DNA of 52,323 bases from positions 1 through 52,323 of the forward strand of contig JAZUQZ010000004.1 of the NCBI GenBank assembly GCA_045626925.1, in the 5' to 3' direction. The translations under genes and the position numbers were made by a program. Shown here one piece after another: positions 18,041 to 26,191 of the stretch (positions are counted from its first letter, which is position 1; the number at the start of each line of letters is the position of its first letter). This DNA is from Aphodoplasma sp045626925. Lineage in GTDB: Bacteria; Bacillota; Clostridia; UBA1381; UMGS1253. The notes below the pieces were generated by a model, which was not told the origin of the DNA, ran no database searches, and worked only from the letters and a program-made list of their open reading frames with translations.

Positions 18041-18505
18041 TTATACATAAAAGATATCAAGTCCGTGACTTTTTGCATAACGCTCGGTATAATATGTACC
18101 ACCCACATTTTTTCGAAGATAACACACACAAAAGCTACAGTTGTCGACCATATATTTGTTTCTTTCAAGCATACAACCGGGCAAATATTTTTCGCTTGTA
18201 TATATTACCTTGTCTGCATGTGAGATGATATATTCATATGTTTGCTTTTCATACTTATTAAAGTATTTTGACTGGCTTTTGCACGGCAAAGCCATTATCA
18301 GAGCAATGTCATTATAAATCTTCTTTTTTTCTAAAACACATATAGCAGCAAGCGTATCAAACCCAAGCGCCCCGCCACAATAAAAACATTTTACACCAAG
18401 CTCTATAAGCCGTTGCAAATGCGTTAAAAGCTTATTTTTAATTGTGACTTCGTCTTCTGCTTCGATTTGTCTGTGTCCCGTAAAACAACACGAAATGTTT
18501 TTCAA
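18041..18505 (-). CDS. SLOG-family (DUF1273/YpsA-like) protein
   Basis: A 154-aa Rossmann-like protein of the SLOG superfamily. Visible hallmarks are ISCCFTGHRQIE at the N-terminus, YCGGALGFDTLAA (glycine-rich nucleotide-binding loop) and ALPCKSQSKYF. SLOG proteins are thought to bind nucleotide ligands; B. subtilis YpsA is linked to oxidative stress and division, but no role is shown here. The frame is open further upstream into ispE. The TTG at 18505, six bases after GGGAGAG and 19 bases after the ispE stop, is the natural start. Confidence 0.82.
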   Translation of the reverse strand: MKNISCCFTGHRQIEAEDEVTIKNKLLTHLQRLIELGVKCFYCGGALGFDTLAAICVLEKKKIYNDIALIMALPCKSQSKYFNKYEKQTYEYIISHADKVIYTSEKYLPGCMLERNKYMVDNCSFCVCYLRKNVGGTYYTERYAKSHGLDIFYV

Positions 18506-18524
18506 ACCAATCTCTCCCAGTGTA

Positions 18525-19373
18525 TTATTTTGTCCAACCAACATAAGTAAAGTATTTGTTTTTAAATGGTAGCGCTGCATTTTTTGCAGTTTCATAATTA
18601 TCAAAAAGTGCAAATACTGATGGGCCACTGCCACTCATAATCGCGCCAAGAGCTCCGCGGTTCAAAAGCTCTTCTTTTATATCTTTAATAACCGGATGCA
18701 TGCTCGATGTTATCTCTTCCATTACATTATACATACCGGCTGCTACCGTGTTGACATCCCCGTTTTCTATAGCATCACAAAGAGCACTTGTATCAGGATG
18801 ACGAATGATTGGTGATTCGTCAATTTTTTTATAAATTGTCGGCGTAGATACGCTAAAATTCGGCTTTATAAGCACTATTGGTGTCTTTGGAAAATCTGTA
18901 AGAGGTGAAAGCTTTTCACCAATTCCGCCCGCAAGCATCGTAGTTCCGTATATGCAATATGGCACATCTGCTCCGAGCTCAACACCAATGTGACAAAGTT
19001 GCTCCTTTGAAAAATTTGTCTCATATATTTTATTTAGCCCATAAAGCACTGCAGCTGCATTGCCACTTCCGCCTGCAAGACCTGCACCGACGGGAATTCT
19101 TTTAAATATATCTATATCGACGCCGCCCGATATATTGGCGTATTCGAAAAATTTTGCCGCTGCTTTGTATGCGATATTTTTTTCATCACAGGGCAAAAAA
19201 CTTAGATTTGTTTTAAGAGTTATGTCGCTGTCTGTACGAGTAAGTGTTATACTGTCACACAGGCCACAACTCAGCATAATCATCAAAACCTCGTGATAGC
19301 CGTCATCGCGTGTGCCAAGTATATCAAGGCTGAGATTTACTTTTGCATTAGAATTGAGTAAAATTTTATCCAT
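18525..19373 (-). CDS. ispE: 4-diphosphocytidyl-2-C-methyl-D-erythritol kinase
   Basis: GHMP-family kinase of the MEP isoprenoid pathway, 282 aa. The N-terminal motif NSNAKVNLSLDILGTRDDGYH, seen here in outline, binds substrate. The ATP loop is PVGAGLAGGSGNAAAVL (residues ~90-106), and the C-terminal motif is GAIMSGSGPSVFALF. The catalytic Asp is in GADVPYC. ATG follows CGGAG. A SLOG gene follows 19 bases later on the same strand. Confidence 0.95.
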   Translation of the reverse strand: MDKILLNSNAKVNLSLDILGTRDDGYHEVLMIMLSCGLCDSITLTRTDSDITLKTNLSFLPCDEKNIAYKAAAKFFEYANISGGVDIDIFKRIPVGAGLAGGSGNAAAVLYGLNKIYETNFSKEQLCHIGVELGADVPYCIYGTTMLAGGIGEKLSPLTDFPKTPIVLIKPNFSVSTPTIYKKIDESPIIRHPDTSALCDAIENGDVNTVAAGMYNVMEEITSSMHPVIKDIKEELLNRGALGAIMSGSGPSVFALFDNYETAKNAALPFKNKYFTYVGWTK

Positions 19374-19506
19374 TAAAACGCTCCGTTCGTTTGTGAATAT
19401 ATTGTGCTTTTAGTACTATAATATCACAAAAAAGAGACTGCGTAAACCTTGATTTTCAAAAAAAGGCTTGTGCGTTGAAAATATCGTAATAAAAAGTAAA
19501 AAAGTG

Positions 19507-19535
19507 TTGACAAAACTATAAAAATGGTATATACT
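19507..19535 (+). promoter_or_regulatory. Sigma-A promoter of glutamine synthetase gene
   Basis: TTGACA, 17-base spacer, TATACT. Transcription should begin near 19542, giving a leader of about 100 bases. Confidence 0.88.
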
Positions 19536-19545
19536 TACAAGCAGG

Positions 19546-19561
19546 ACAGCAAAGGCGCTGT
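19546..19561 (+). promoter_or_regulatory. ANTAR-target-like hexaloop hairpin in glnA leader
   Basis: ACAGC pairs with GCTGT around the six-base loop AAAGGC, with A at loop position 1 and G at position 4, the hallmark of RNAs bound by ANTAR antiterminators. The 3' arm (19557-19561) is also part of the terminator stem that follows, so the two structures exclude each other. Known ANTAR targets normally have two such hairpins; only one fits after the predicted start. Confidence 0.6.
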
Positions 19562-19592
19562 GAGGCACATTCTCACAGTGCCATGTTTTTTA
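19554..19592 (+). terminator. Leader attenuator of glutamine synthetase gene
   Basis: GGCGCTGTGAG pairs with CTCACAGTGCC (11 pairs, one G-U) around a seven-base loop, followed by six T within nine bases. It lies upstream of the gene, so it acts as a conditional terminator. Confidence 0.88.
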
Positions 19593-19645
19593 TACGACGA
19601 AATGATTTGTTTTATAACAAACTATATAAAAAGGGGAGAAGTAGT

Positions 19646-21736
19646 GTGGACACAATTTCAAAACTTTTCGGCAGCATGGTATTTAATGACAAAATAATGA
19701 AACAACGCTTGCCAAAGGCTACTTATAAGGAGCTTCAAAAAACAATTAAAGAGGGTAAAAACCTTGAGATAGGTGTTGCAAATATTGTTGCAAATGCCAT
19801 GAAGGATTGGGCAGTTGAAAAGGGAGTTACACACTATACCCATTGGTTCCAACCTATGACAGGCATCACTGCAGAAAAGCATGATAGCTTTATTACGCCG
19901 ATAGATAATGATTCTGTTATAATGGAGTTTTCGGGGAAAGCGCTTATAAAAGGCGAGCCAGATGCATCATCGTTTCCATCGGGCGGACTTAGGGCAACAT
20001 TTGAAGCAAGAGGCTATACTGCGTGGGACCCTACATCATATGCTTTTATAAAGAATGGCACGCTTTGTATACCGACTGTGTTTTGTTCGTATGGCGGCGA
20101 GGTGCTTGATAAAAAGACTCCGCTTCTTCGTTCGATGGAGGTTATTGATAAACAAGCGGTGCGCGTATTAAGACTGCTTGGTAATACAACTACAAAGCAT
20201 GTTGTTACGACGGTCGGCGCTGAGCAGGAGTATTTTTTGGTTGATAAGGATATGTATGAAAAGCGCAAGGACCTTATTTTTACAGGCAGAACGCTTTATG
20301 GGGCAAAGGCACCAAAGGGACAGGAGCTTGAGGACCATTATTTTGGCGCAATAAAGCCTCGCGTTGTTGCATATATGAAGGAGCTTGATGAGGAGTTGTG
20401 GAAGCTTGGCGTGCTTGCAAAGACAAAGCATAACGAGGCAGCACCAGCCCAACATGAGCTTGCACCGATTTATACAACTACAAACACTGCAACGGACCAC
20501 AATCAGCTTACAATGGAAACTATGAAAAATGTGGCGCTGCGCCACAATCTTGTATGTCTTTTGCACGAAAAACCGTTTGCAGGCGTAAACGGAAGTGGTA
20601 AGCACAATAACTGGTCGCTTTCAACAGATGACGGTAAAAATCTATTAGACCCGGGCAAAGCACCACACACAAACGGCCAATTCTTGCTTTTCTTGGCTGC
20701 GGTTATAAAGGCTGTTGACGAATATCAGGATTTGTTAAGGCTTTCTGTTGCAAATGCAGGAAACGATAACAGACTTGGTTCAAGTGAGGCGCCTCCGGCA
20801 ATTGTATCTCTATTTTTGGGCGATGAGCTTGAGGAGATACTTGATGCAATTGAAAGAGGAAAAACATATGTTAAAAAAGAGCGCAGCATAATGGAAACGG
20901 GTGTGCATTCACTTCCAAACTTTGTAAAGGATACAACAGATAGAAACCGCACATCGCCGTTTGCTTTTACCGGTAATAAGTTTGAATTCAGAATGCTTGG
21001 TTCAACTTCATCAATTGCAGAACCGAATATTATTCTAAATACGATTGTAGCTGAAGAGCTTGATTATTTTGCAAATGTACTTGAAAAATCTGATGATATT
21101 GAGAAAGCATTAAACGAAATTATAAGAGATACAGTAAAAGAGCACAAGAGAATAATATTTAACGGCAATAATTATTCTGACGAATGGGTAATAGAGGCAC
21201 AAAGGCGCGGCTTGTTAAATCTAAAATCGTCCCCCGATGCGTTGCCATACTTTGTAAGTGATAAAAACATTGCGTTATTTACAAAACACAGCATATTTAC
21301 CGAAACAGAAGTGCGTTCAAGATGTGAAATTATGCTCGATAATTATAACAAGGTGTTAAATATTGAGGCGCTTACAATGATAGATATGTCGCGCAAGGAT
21401 ATTCTTCCGGCCTCTATTGCATATGTGAAGGATTTGGCAGACACAATAAATTCTAAAAAATCGATTTCACAAAGCATAAGTTGTGATGCAGAGGAAATGC
21501 TTGTGTCAAAGCTTTCTTCACTAAACACAAGCCTTTATAAAAAGACGGATGAGCTTGAGGAGGCACTTTTGGGAACAAAGGATTATGAAGACGCGCAAAA
21601 GCTTGCACATTATTACAAGGAAAATGTTTTAAGCACTATGCAGGAACTTCGCACAGTTGCAGATGAAATTGAAATGCTTGTTGGGGAGAAATATTGGCCA
21701 TATCCGACATATGCTGACTTACTTTTTGGTGTTTGA
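19646..21736 (+). CDS. Type III glutamine synthetase (GlnN)
   Basis: Makes glutamine from glutamate, ammonia and ATP. At 696 aa it is the size of the GSIII family (about 700 aa), unlike GSI (~440 aa). Hallmarks seen: SKLFGSMVFND at the N-terminus, HYTHWFQPMTGITAEKHDSF (in outline), SSFPSGGLRATFEARGYTAWD, GAEQEYFLVD, and NGSGKHNNWSL at the active site. The frame is open back to 19583, but that would include the leader hairpin; GTG 19646 lies seven bases after AAGGGGAG and gives the standard N-terminus. In Clostridium, GSIII genes can be controlled by ANTAR antitermination (NitR); no ANTAR gene is present here. Confidence 0.95.
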   Translation: MDTISKLFGSMVFNDKIMKQRLPKATYKELQKTIKEGKNLEIGVANIVANAMKDWAVEKGVTHYTHWFQPMTGITAEKHDSFITPIDNDSVIMEFSGKALIKGEPDASSFPSGGLRATFEARGYTAWDPTSYAFIKNGTLCIPTVFCSYGGEVLDKKTPLLRSMEVIDKQAVRVLRLLGNTTTKHVVTTVGAEQEYFLVDKDMYEKRKDLIFTGRTLYGAKAPKGQELEDHYFGAIKPRVVAYMKELDEELWKLGVLAKTKHNEAAPAQHELAPIYTTTNTATDHNQLTMETMKNVALRHNLVCLLHEKPFAGVNGSGKHNNWSLSTDDGKNLLDPGKAPHTNGQFLLFLAAVIKAVDEYQDLLRLSVANAGNDNRLGSSEAPPAIVSLFLGDELEEILDAIERGKTYVKKERSIMETGVHSLPNFVKDTTDRNRTSPFAFTGNKFEFRMLGSTSSIAEPNIILNTIVAEELDYFANVLEKSDDIEKALNEIIRDTVKEHKRIIFNGNNYSDEWVIEAQRRGLLNLKSSPDALPYFVSDKNIALFTKHSIFTETEVRSRCEIMLDNYNKVLNIEALTMIDMSRKDILPASIAYVKDLADTINSKKSISQSISCDAEEMLVSKLSSLNTSLYKKTDELEEALLGTKDYEDAQKLAHYYKENVLSTMQELRTVADEIEMLVGEKYWPYPTYADLLFGV

Positions 21737-21772
21737 TTGTGCTATAGCATCAAACAAAAAATTATACCTTAC

Positions 21773-21815
21773 AAGATATGCAAAAAAATGAAAAAATTTG
21801 CATATCTTTTTGTTT
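21773..21815 (+). terminator. Terminator after glutamine synthetase gene
   Basis: AAGATATGCAAA pairs with TTTGCATATCTT, then TTTTGTTTTT. Confidence 0.9.
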
Positions 21816-21821
21816 TTATCT

Positions 21822-21850
21822 TTGACTTTTTTACACCAATATAGTATAAT
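21822..21850 (+). promoter_or_regulatory. Sigma-A promoter of carD-like gene
   Basis: TTGACT, 17-base spacer, TATAAT, about 80 bases upstream of the GTG start. Confidence 0.88.
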
Positions 21851-21930
21851 ATATCCATGAGGGAAGAAATACATAGCTATATAAAAAAGACATATTTTTC
21901 TTTTTGCGCAAGGCTTGGAGGGGATATATA

Positions 21931-22428
21931 GTGAGTTACAAAATAGGTGACAGAATTTTGTATCCTATGCACGGTGCCGGAGTGATTGAGGCTATCGAGC
22001 AACAGGAAATACTTGGTGAACTTCATTCATATTATGTGATGCGTTTGCCAGCAGGGGATATGAAGGTTATGATACCAATGAAAAATGTTGACGAAATAGG
22101 TGTGCGTGACATCATTACCAAGGACAAGGCAAGAGAAGTGATGGCTCGTTTTTACGAGCGTATGTGTGACGAGGACACAAATTGGAACAAGCGTTTTCGC
22201 GACAATATGGCAAAGCTCAAAAGTGGAGATATTTATGAGGTTTTAGATGTTGTAAAGCATTTGATGTGTCGCGACAAGAAAAAAGGGCTTTCGACCGGTG
22301 AACGAAAAATGTTGTCAAATGCAAAACAGATTTTAATAAGTGAGCTTGTACTTACAGACATTGCTAAAATTGATGAAATTGAGGCAAAGCTTGAGATTGC
22401 TGTTGAAGCTGAAACAAAAATAGGGTAA
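21931..22428 (+). CDS. CarD/CdnL-family transcription regulator
   Basis: RNA-polymerase-binding regulator, 165 aa. The N-terminal RNAP-interaction (Tudor-like) domain reads YKIGDRILYPMHGAGVIEAI, matching the CarD signature V(V)YPxHGxGxI; the C-terminal half is helical, as in CdnL proteins that stabilise open promoter complexes. GTG at 21931 follows GGAGGGG with about seven bases of spacing; the extra nine codons upstream overlap the ribosome site. A terminator overlaps its final codons. Confidence 0.9.
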   Translation: MSYKIGDRILYPMHGAGVIEAIEQQEILGELHSYYVMRLPAGDMKVMIPMKNVDEIGVRDIITKDKAREVMARFYERMCDEDTNWNKRFRDNMAKLKSGDIYEVLDVVKHLMCRDKKKGLSTGERKMLSNAKQILISELVLTDIAKIDEIEAKLEIAVEAETKIG

Positions 22429-22452
22429 CTTTATTAAAATTATCCTATTTTT
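22416..22452 (+). terminator. Terminator overlapping the 3' end of carD-like gene
   Basis: AAAAATAGGGTAA pairs with TTATCCTATTTTT (13 pairs with one G-U). The left arm contains the stop codon. Confidence 0.85.
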
Positions 22453-22485
22453 AGTATATAAAAACGAATTAAAACTTTAATATAA

Positions 22486-23229
22486 ATGAGGAACGGATTT
22501 GTTATGGAAAATAAGCTGTTTCATGGTTTCAAGTGTGACGAATTTGAATTTGAACAAACAACTGCATATGTTGCAATACCTGATATAGAGCCGAGAAATC
22601 AAATAGTGTTTAAAACAGAGTATTGGGATGCATTTCCGGAGCTTGAAATAGAGCTTTTAAAGCGTGGCTTTCATGTTGTCCATGTAAGAAACCATACAAG
22701 ATTGGCAAACAAAAGCGATTGTGACAGAAAGGCAAGATTTATAGAATATGTATCACAAAAGTATGGACTTGACAGAAAGTGTATTCTTGTTGGGATGAGT
22801 TGCGGTGGCGCCCAGGCGGTTAATTTTGCAAGCTATTATCCGGACATGGTATCGTGTTTGCTTATAGATGCGCCGGTGCTTAATTTCCTTGATTTTCCGG
22901 GCAGATATAATCAATATGAGCAAATTTGGGAGAATGAGTTTAAAGCAGCGTATCCAAATGTAAAAAGACCTGATATTTTTACATTGCCGGATAATCCGAT
23001 AAACAATGTACCAAAGCTTATTGAAAAAAGGTTCCCGGTAATTATGCTATATGGTACCGAGGATATGACAGTTAATTACTATATGAACGGAAAGCTATTA
23101 GAGGAAGCATATTCGGATAATGCGGAGCTTTTGACCGTTATACCAAGAAACTCACAAGGGCATCATCCTCATGGATTGCTCGGCAGGGCTGATGAATTGG
23201 CAGATATTCTTATGTCAAAAATATCTTAA
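22486..23229 (+). CDS. Alpha/beta-hydrolase family protein
   Basis: A 247-aa protein with an alpha/beta-hydrolase layout. The nucleophile elbow is VGMSCGGAQAVNFA (GxSxG serine at about residue 104). A likely acid is the Asp in LYGTEDMTVNYY and the likely histidine is in GHHPHGLLG. It is probably a carboxylesterase, perhaps deacetylating a glycan, given that an SGNH-hydrolase remnant and NagA follow. Start is either ATG 22486 or ATG 22504; neither has a strong ribosome site. The stop is 28 bases before the ribosome-bound start of the remnant. Confidence 0.75.
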   Translation: MRNGFVMENKLFHGFKCDEFEFEQTTAYVAIPDIEPRNQIVFKTEYWDAFPELEIELLKRGFHVVHVRNHTRLANKSDCDRKARFIEYVSQKYGLDRKCILVGMSCGGAQAVNFASYYPDMVSCLLIDAPVLNFLDFPGRYNQYEQIWENEFKAAYPNVKRPDIFTLPDNPINNVPKLIEKRFPVIMLYGTEDMTVNYYMNGKLLEEAYSDNAELLTVIPRNSQGHHPHGLLGRADELADILMSKIS

Positions 23230-23245
23230 TGGTTTTAATTGTATC

Positions 23246-23578
23246 AGGAGGAAGTTATGAAAAGAATTACCAAATATAAAAATTATGATACTTGAGCCGT
23301 ATGCTTTGCCTGAAAGCGGAACCCAGGGTGTGCTTTGCGATGGCAGTGATAAATATGATACAATCAGAGCAGAGGTAAAAAAGCGTGCAGAAGTAGCAAG
23401 GCATCTTGCAAACAAATACAACCTTGTATTTATACCGTTGCAAGACAAGCTTGATGAATTGACAAAGAGCGCACCTGTGTCATATTTTTTCAAAGACGGC
23501 GTTCATCCAACAAATATAGGACACGAGTTTATAGCTCGGGAATGGGTAAAATTTTTCAATGAAAATTATGTAGACTAA
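23246..23578 (+). pseudogene. SGNH/GDSL-type hydrolase, N-terminal half deleted
   Basis: The C-terminal block of an SGNH esterase is clear: KELPNIKIMILEPYALPESG (frame from about 23261) and the Asp-His pair in FFKDGVHPTNIGHEFIAREW. The block I GDSL serine and block III are missing, about 100 residues. An excellent ribosome site (AGGAGG) and ATG at 23257 remain, but that ATG reads 12 codons in another frame and stops. The simplest explanation is a deletion that joined the start region to the middle of the gene. An ATG at 23285 could give a 97-residue fragment without the catalytic serine. Confidence 0.8.
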
Positions 23579-23605
23579 TATAACAAAAGCTAAGGAGCGA
23601 TGAAT

Positions 23606-24754
23606 GTGAAGGCTATTATCAATGGTAAGATTATACTACAAGATCGCATAGTTGAAGATGTAGCGCTTTTGTATTCAAATATTATCGAGGGCATTGTAGC
23701 AGTGGATAATGTACCAAAAGATGCAGAAGTTATTGATGCAAAGGGTGGCTATGTTTCGCCGGGATTTATTGATTTACATATTCACGGTTATCTTGGCAAA
23801 GATGTATGCGACGGTGAAGAGGAAAGCATAAGAACGATTTCGGGTGGCATTGTTGAAAATGGTGTCACAGGATATCTTCCAACGACTATGACGGTTGATA
23901 TGAAGGTAATTAAAAAGTCTTTAGAGGTACTTCGAAGACTTAAAGAAGAGAGCAAAACATGGCAAGGAAGTGAAATCCTTGGTTGTCATGCAGAGGGGCC
24001 ATTTATTAACGAAAGCAAAAAGGGTGCCCAGGATGCAAAGTATATCTTAAAACCGGATGCAGAGTTTGTTAAAGAGTATGCTGATATAATTAAAATTATA
24101 TCGCTTGCTCCTGAAATGGATTCGAACGATTTTGAGCAAATAAGAAAAATGACAAAGCAAACAAATGTTGTCGTTTCTATGGGACATACGGGTGCAGATT
24201 ATGAAACGGCGATGAAGAGCACGCGTGCAGGCGTAAAACACACAACACACCTCTTTAATGCCATGACGCCTATTGCACATCGCGCGCCCGGTGTTGTTGG
24301 CGCAGCGCTCAATGCTGATGTAAGCTGTGAATTGATTGTAGATACATTCCATGTATCGCCGAGTCTTTATGATATGCTTTATAAATTAAAAGGCAGAAAG
24401 CTTTGCTTTATTACGGATTGTCTTCCTGCGGGGGGGCTTCCGTATGGGGAGTATACACTTGGTGGTCAAAAAATTATTTATAGAGATATAGTTTGTCGTT
24501 TAGAGGATGGAACGATTTCGGGTAGCGTGTTAAAGCTTAATAAGGGTGTGTGGAATGTGTATACAAACTCGAACATACCGCTTTGGGAATGTGTAAACTG
24601 TGCGTCACTAAATCCTGCTACCACAATAGGCCTACAAGATAAAAAGGGTTCGCTTTCTGTTGGCAAAGATGCCGATATTGTTATATTAGATAATGAATTT
24701 AATGTATTAAATACTATAATCAAAGGAGAGGTTAGATATGAATCTAAAAATTAA
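23606..24754 (+). CDS. nagA: N-acetylglucosamine-6-phosphate deacetylase
   Basis: Amidohydrolase-fold enzyme that deacetylates GlcNAc-6-P for amino-sugar use. Metal and catalytic residues are visible: HIH in FIDLHIHGYLG, Glu in CHAEGPFIN, His in SMGHTGAD, His in HTTHLFNAMTP, and the catalytic Asp in FITDCLPAGGLPYG. GTG 23606 is eight bases after AAGGAG; ATG 23600 is in frame but only two bases away. The end overlaps the ROK gene by 17 bases, so the two are translationally linked. Confidence 0.93.
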   Translation: MKAIINGKIILQDRIVEDVALLYSNIIEGIVAVDNVPKDAEVIDAKGGYVSPGFIDLHIHGYLGKDVCDGEEESIRTISGGIVENGVTGYLPTTMTVDMKVIKKSLEVLRRLKEESKTWQGSEILGCHAEGPFINESKKGAQDAKYILKPDAEFVKEYADIIKIISLAPEMDSNDFEQIRKMTKQTNVVVSMGHTGADYETAMKSTRAGVKHTTHLFNAMTPIAHRAPGVVGAALNADVSCELIVDTFHVSPSLYDMLYKLKGRKLCFITDCLPAGGLPYGEYTLGGQKIIYRDIVCRLEDGTISGSVLKLNKGVWNVYTNSNIPLWECVNCASLNPATTIGLQDKKGSLSVGKDADIVILDNEFNVLNTIIKGEVRYESKN

Positions 24755-26111
24755 AGCAAAATTAGACCCACAGTTTGCTCCTTTATCTATTATATGCAAA
24801 GATATGCGAGAAGCAACGAAAAATGAGGGACAGGATATTATTATTGCAGTTGAAAGAAACAACGGATATACTGTAAGATATAATACAAGAGTATTTGTGG
24901 ACAATACAGGCCACGATGAAGAGAATTTTAATTTTATAGAAAGAATGACAAAAGCTCTTTTGTGGGTTGTTGGCGGTTATAAAATCTATATTGCAGGAAG
25001 TGAGCTTATTGCAAGCAAAATCAAGGAGGCTTATTCATATGGCGGGCTCCGTGATTTTGATGTTCACTTTATGGAAAGAGTTTATGAAGAAAAGTTTGAG
25101 GTTATCGCTTGTTCATTAGCAGATGCCCCGAAAGAAAAGTCGGCTGCCGCTCCGATAGGCAGACATCTTGATGGTTGCAGAATAGGCTTTGATGCAGGTG
25201 GAAGTGATAGAAAAGTTAGTGCGGTAATCGATGGCAAAAGTGTTTATTCAGAAGAGGTCGTTTGGTTCCCAAAAATCAATTCGGACCCGGCGTATCATTA
25301 TGATGGCATTTTGAGTGCTATGAAAACGGCTGCATCTCATATGCCGAGAGTTGATGCAATAGGTGTATCAAGCGCAGGAATATATGTTGACAATCGTATA
25401 ATGGTAGCTTCACTTTTCTTAAAGGTTAGCGATGAAGATTTTGATAAAAAGGTTAAAAATATGTATCTTGATGTTGCAAAAGAAATTGGTAAAGATATTC
25501 CGATTGAGATTGCAAACGATGGAGATGTTACCGCTTTGGCAGGCGCTATGGATCTTGATGATAATTCTGTTCTAGGCGTTGCTATGGGCACATCAGAGGC
25601 GGGTGGATATGTTGACCCACAGGGAAATATCACCGGTTGGTTAAACGAGCTTGCGTTTGTTCCTGTTGATTATTGCAAGGATGCTATGATTGATGAGTGG
25701 TCGGGCGATTATGGCTGTGGTGTCAAATATTTTTCACAAGATGGTGTGATAAAACTTGCTCCGTTTGCAGGTATTGATATTGATGAAAGTCTTTCTCCTG
25801 CTGAAAAGTTAAAGGTTGTACAAGGTCTTATGGCACAAAATGACCAAAGAGCTATTGACATTTACGAAACAATAGGCACATATTTTGGACATGCAATTGC
25901 CTTTTATACAGAGTTTTACGATATCAAGCATGTATTGATTATGGGAAGAGTAACCTCCGGTGCAGGTGGTGCCATTGTACTTGAAAAAGCAAGAGAAGTT
26001 CTTGATACAGAATTTCCTGAATTGGCAAAGACGATTGAGCTTCATATTCCTGATGAAAACTCCAGAAGAGTTGGTCAATCAGTTGCTGCTGCAAGTTTGC
26101 CAAAGATTTAA
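24738..26111 (+). CDS. ROK-family protein with ~145-residue N-terminal extension
   Basis: 457 aa, much longer than ordinary ROK kinases (~300 aa). The C-terminal part has actin-like ATPase motifs: GFDAGGSDRKVSAVIDG (phosphate 1), GVSSAGIYVDN, IANDGDVTALAGAM (catalytic Asp region) and GVAMGTSEAGGYVD (phosphate 2). The usual ROK zinc motif CxCGxxGCxE is absent; GDYGCGVKYF stands near its place. The first ~145 residues are unlike ROK and I do not recognise them. Overlap with nagA suggests an amino-sugar kinase, or a regulator of that pathway. ATG follows AAGGAGAGG. Confidence 0.8.
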   Translation: MNLKIKAKLDPQFAPLSIICKDMREATKNEGQDIIIAVERNNGYTVRYNTRVFVDNTGHDEENFNFIERMTKALLWVVGGYKIYIAGSELIASKIKEAYSYGGLRDFDVHFMERVYEEKFEVIACSLADAPKEKSAAAPIGRHLDGCRIGFDAGGSDRKVSAVIDGKSVYSEEVVWFPKINSDPAYHYDGILSAMKTAASHMPRVDAIGVSSAGIYVDNRIMVASLFLKVSDEDFDKKVKNMYLDVAKEIGKDIPIEIANDGDVTALAGAMDLDDNSVLGVAMGTSEAGGYVDPQGNITGWLNELAFVPVDYCKDAMIDEWSGDYGCGVKYFSQDGVIKLAPFAGIDIDESLSPAEKLKVVQGLMAQNDQRAIDIYETIGTYFGHAIAFYTEFYDIKHVLIMGRVTSGAGGAIVLEKAREVLDTEFPELAKTIELHIPDENSRRVGQSVAAASLPKI

Positions 26112-26152
26112 TTTTATAAGCGTTATATATATAACAAGTGTTGATAGTTTGT

Positions 26153-26190
26153 ATAAAAAACTCTGATATGAATTCATATCAGAGTTTTTT
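26153..26190. terminator. Bidirectional terminator
   Basis: A perfect palindrome, AAAAAACTCTGATATGAA and its complement, lies between the ROK gene and trmFO, which converge. Confidence 0.93.
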
Positions 26191-26191
26191 A

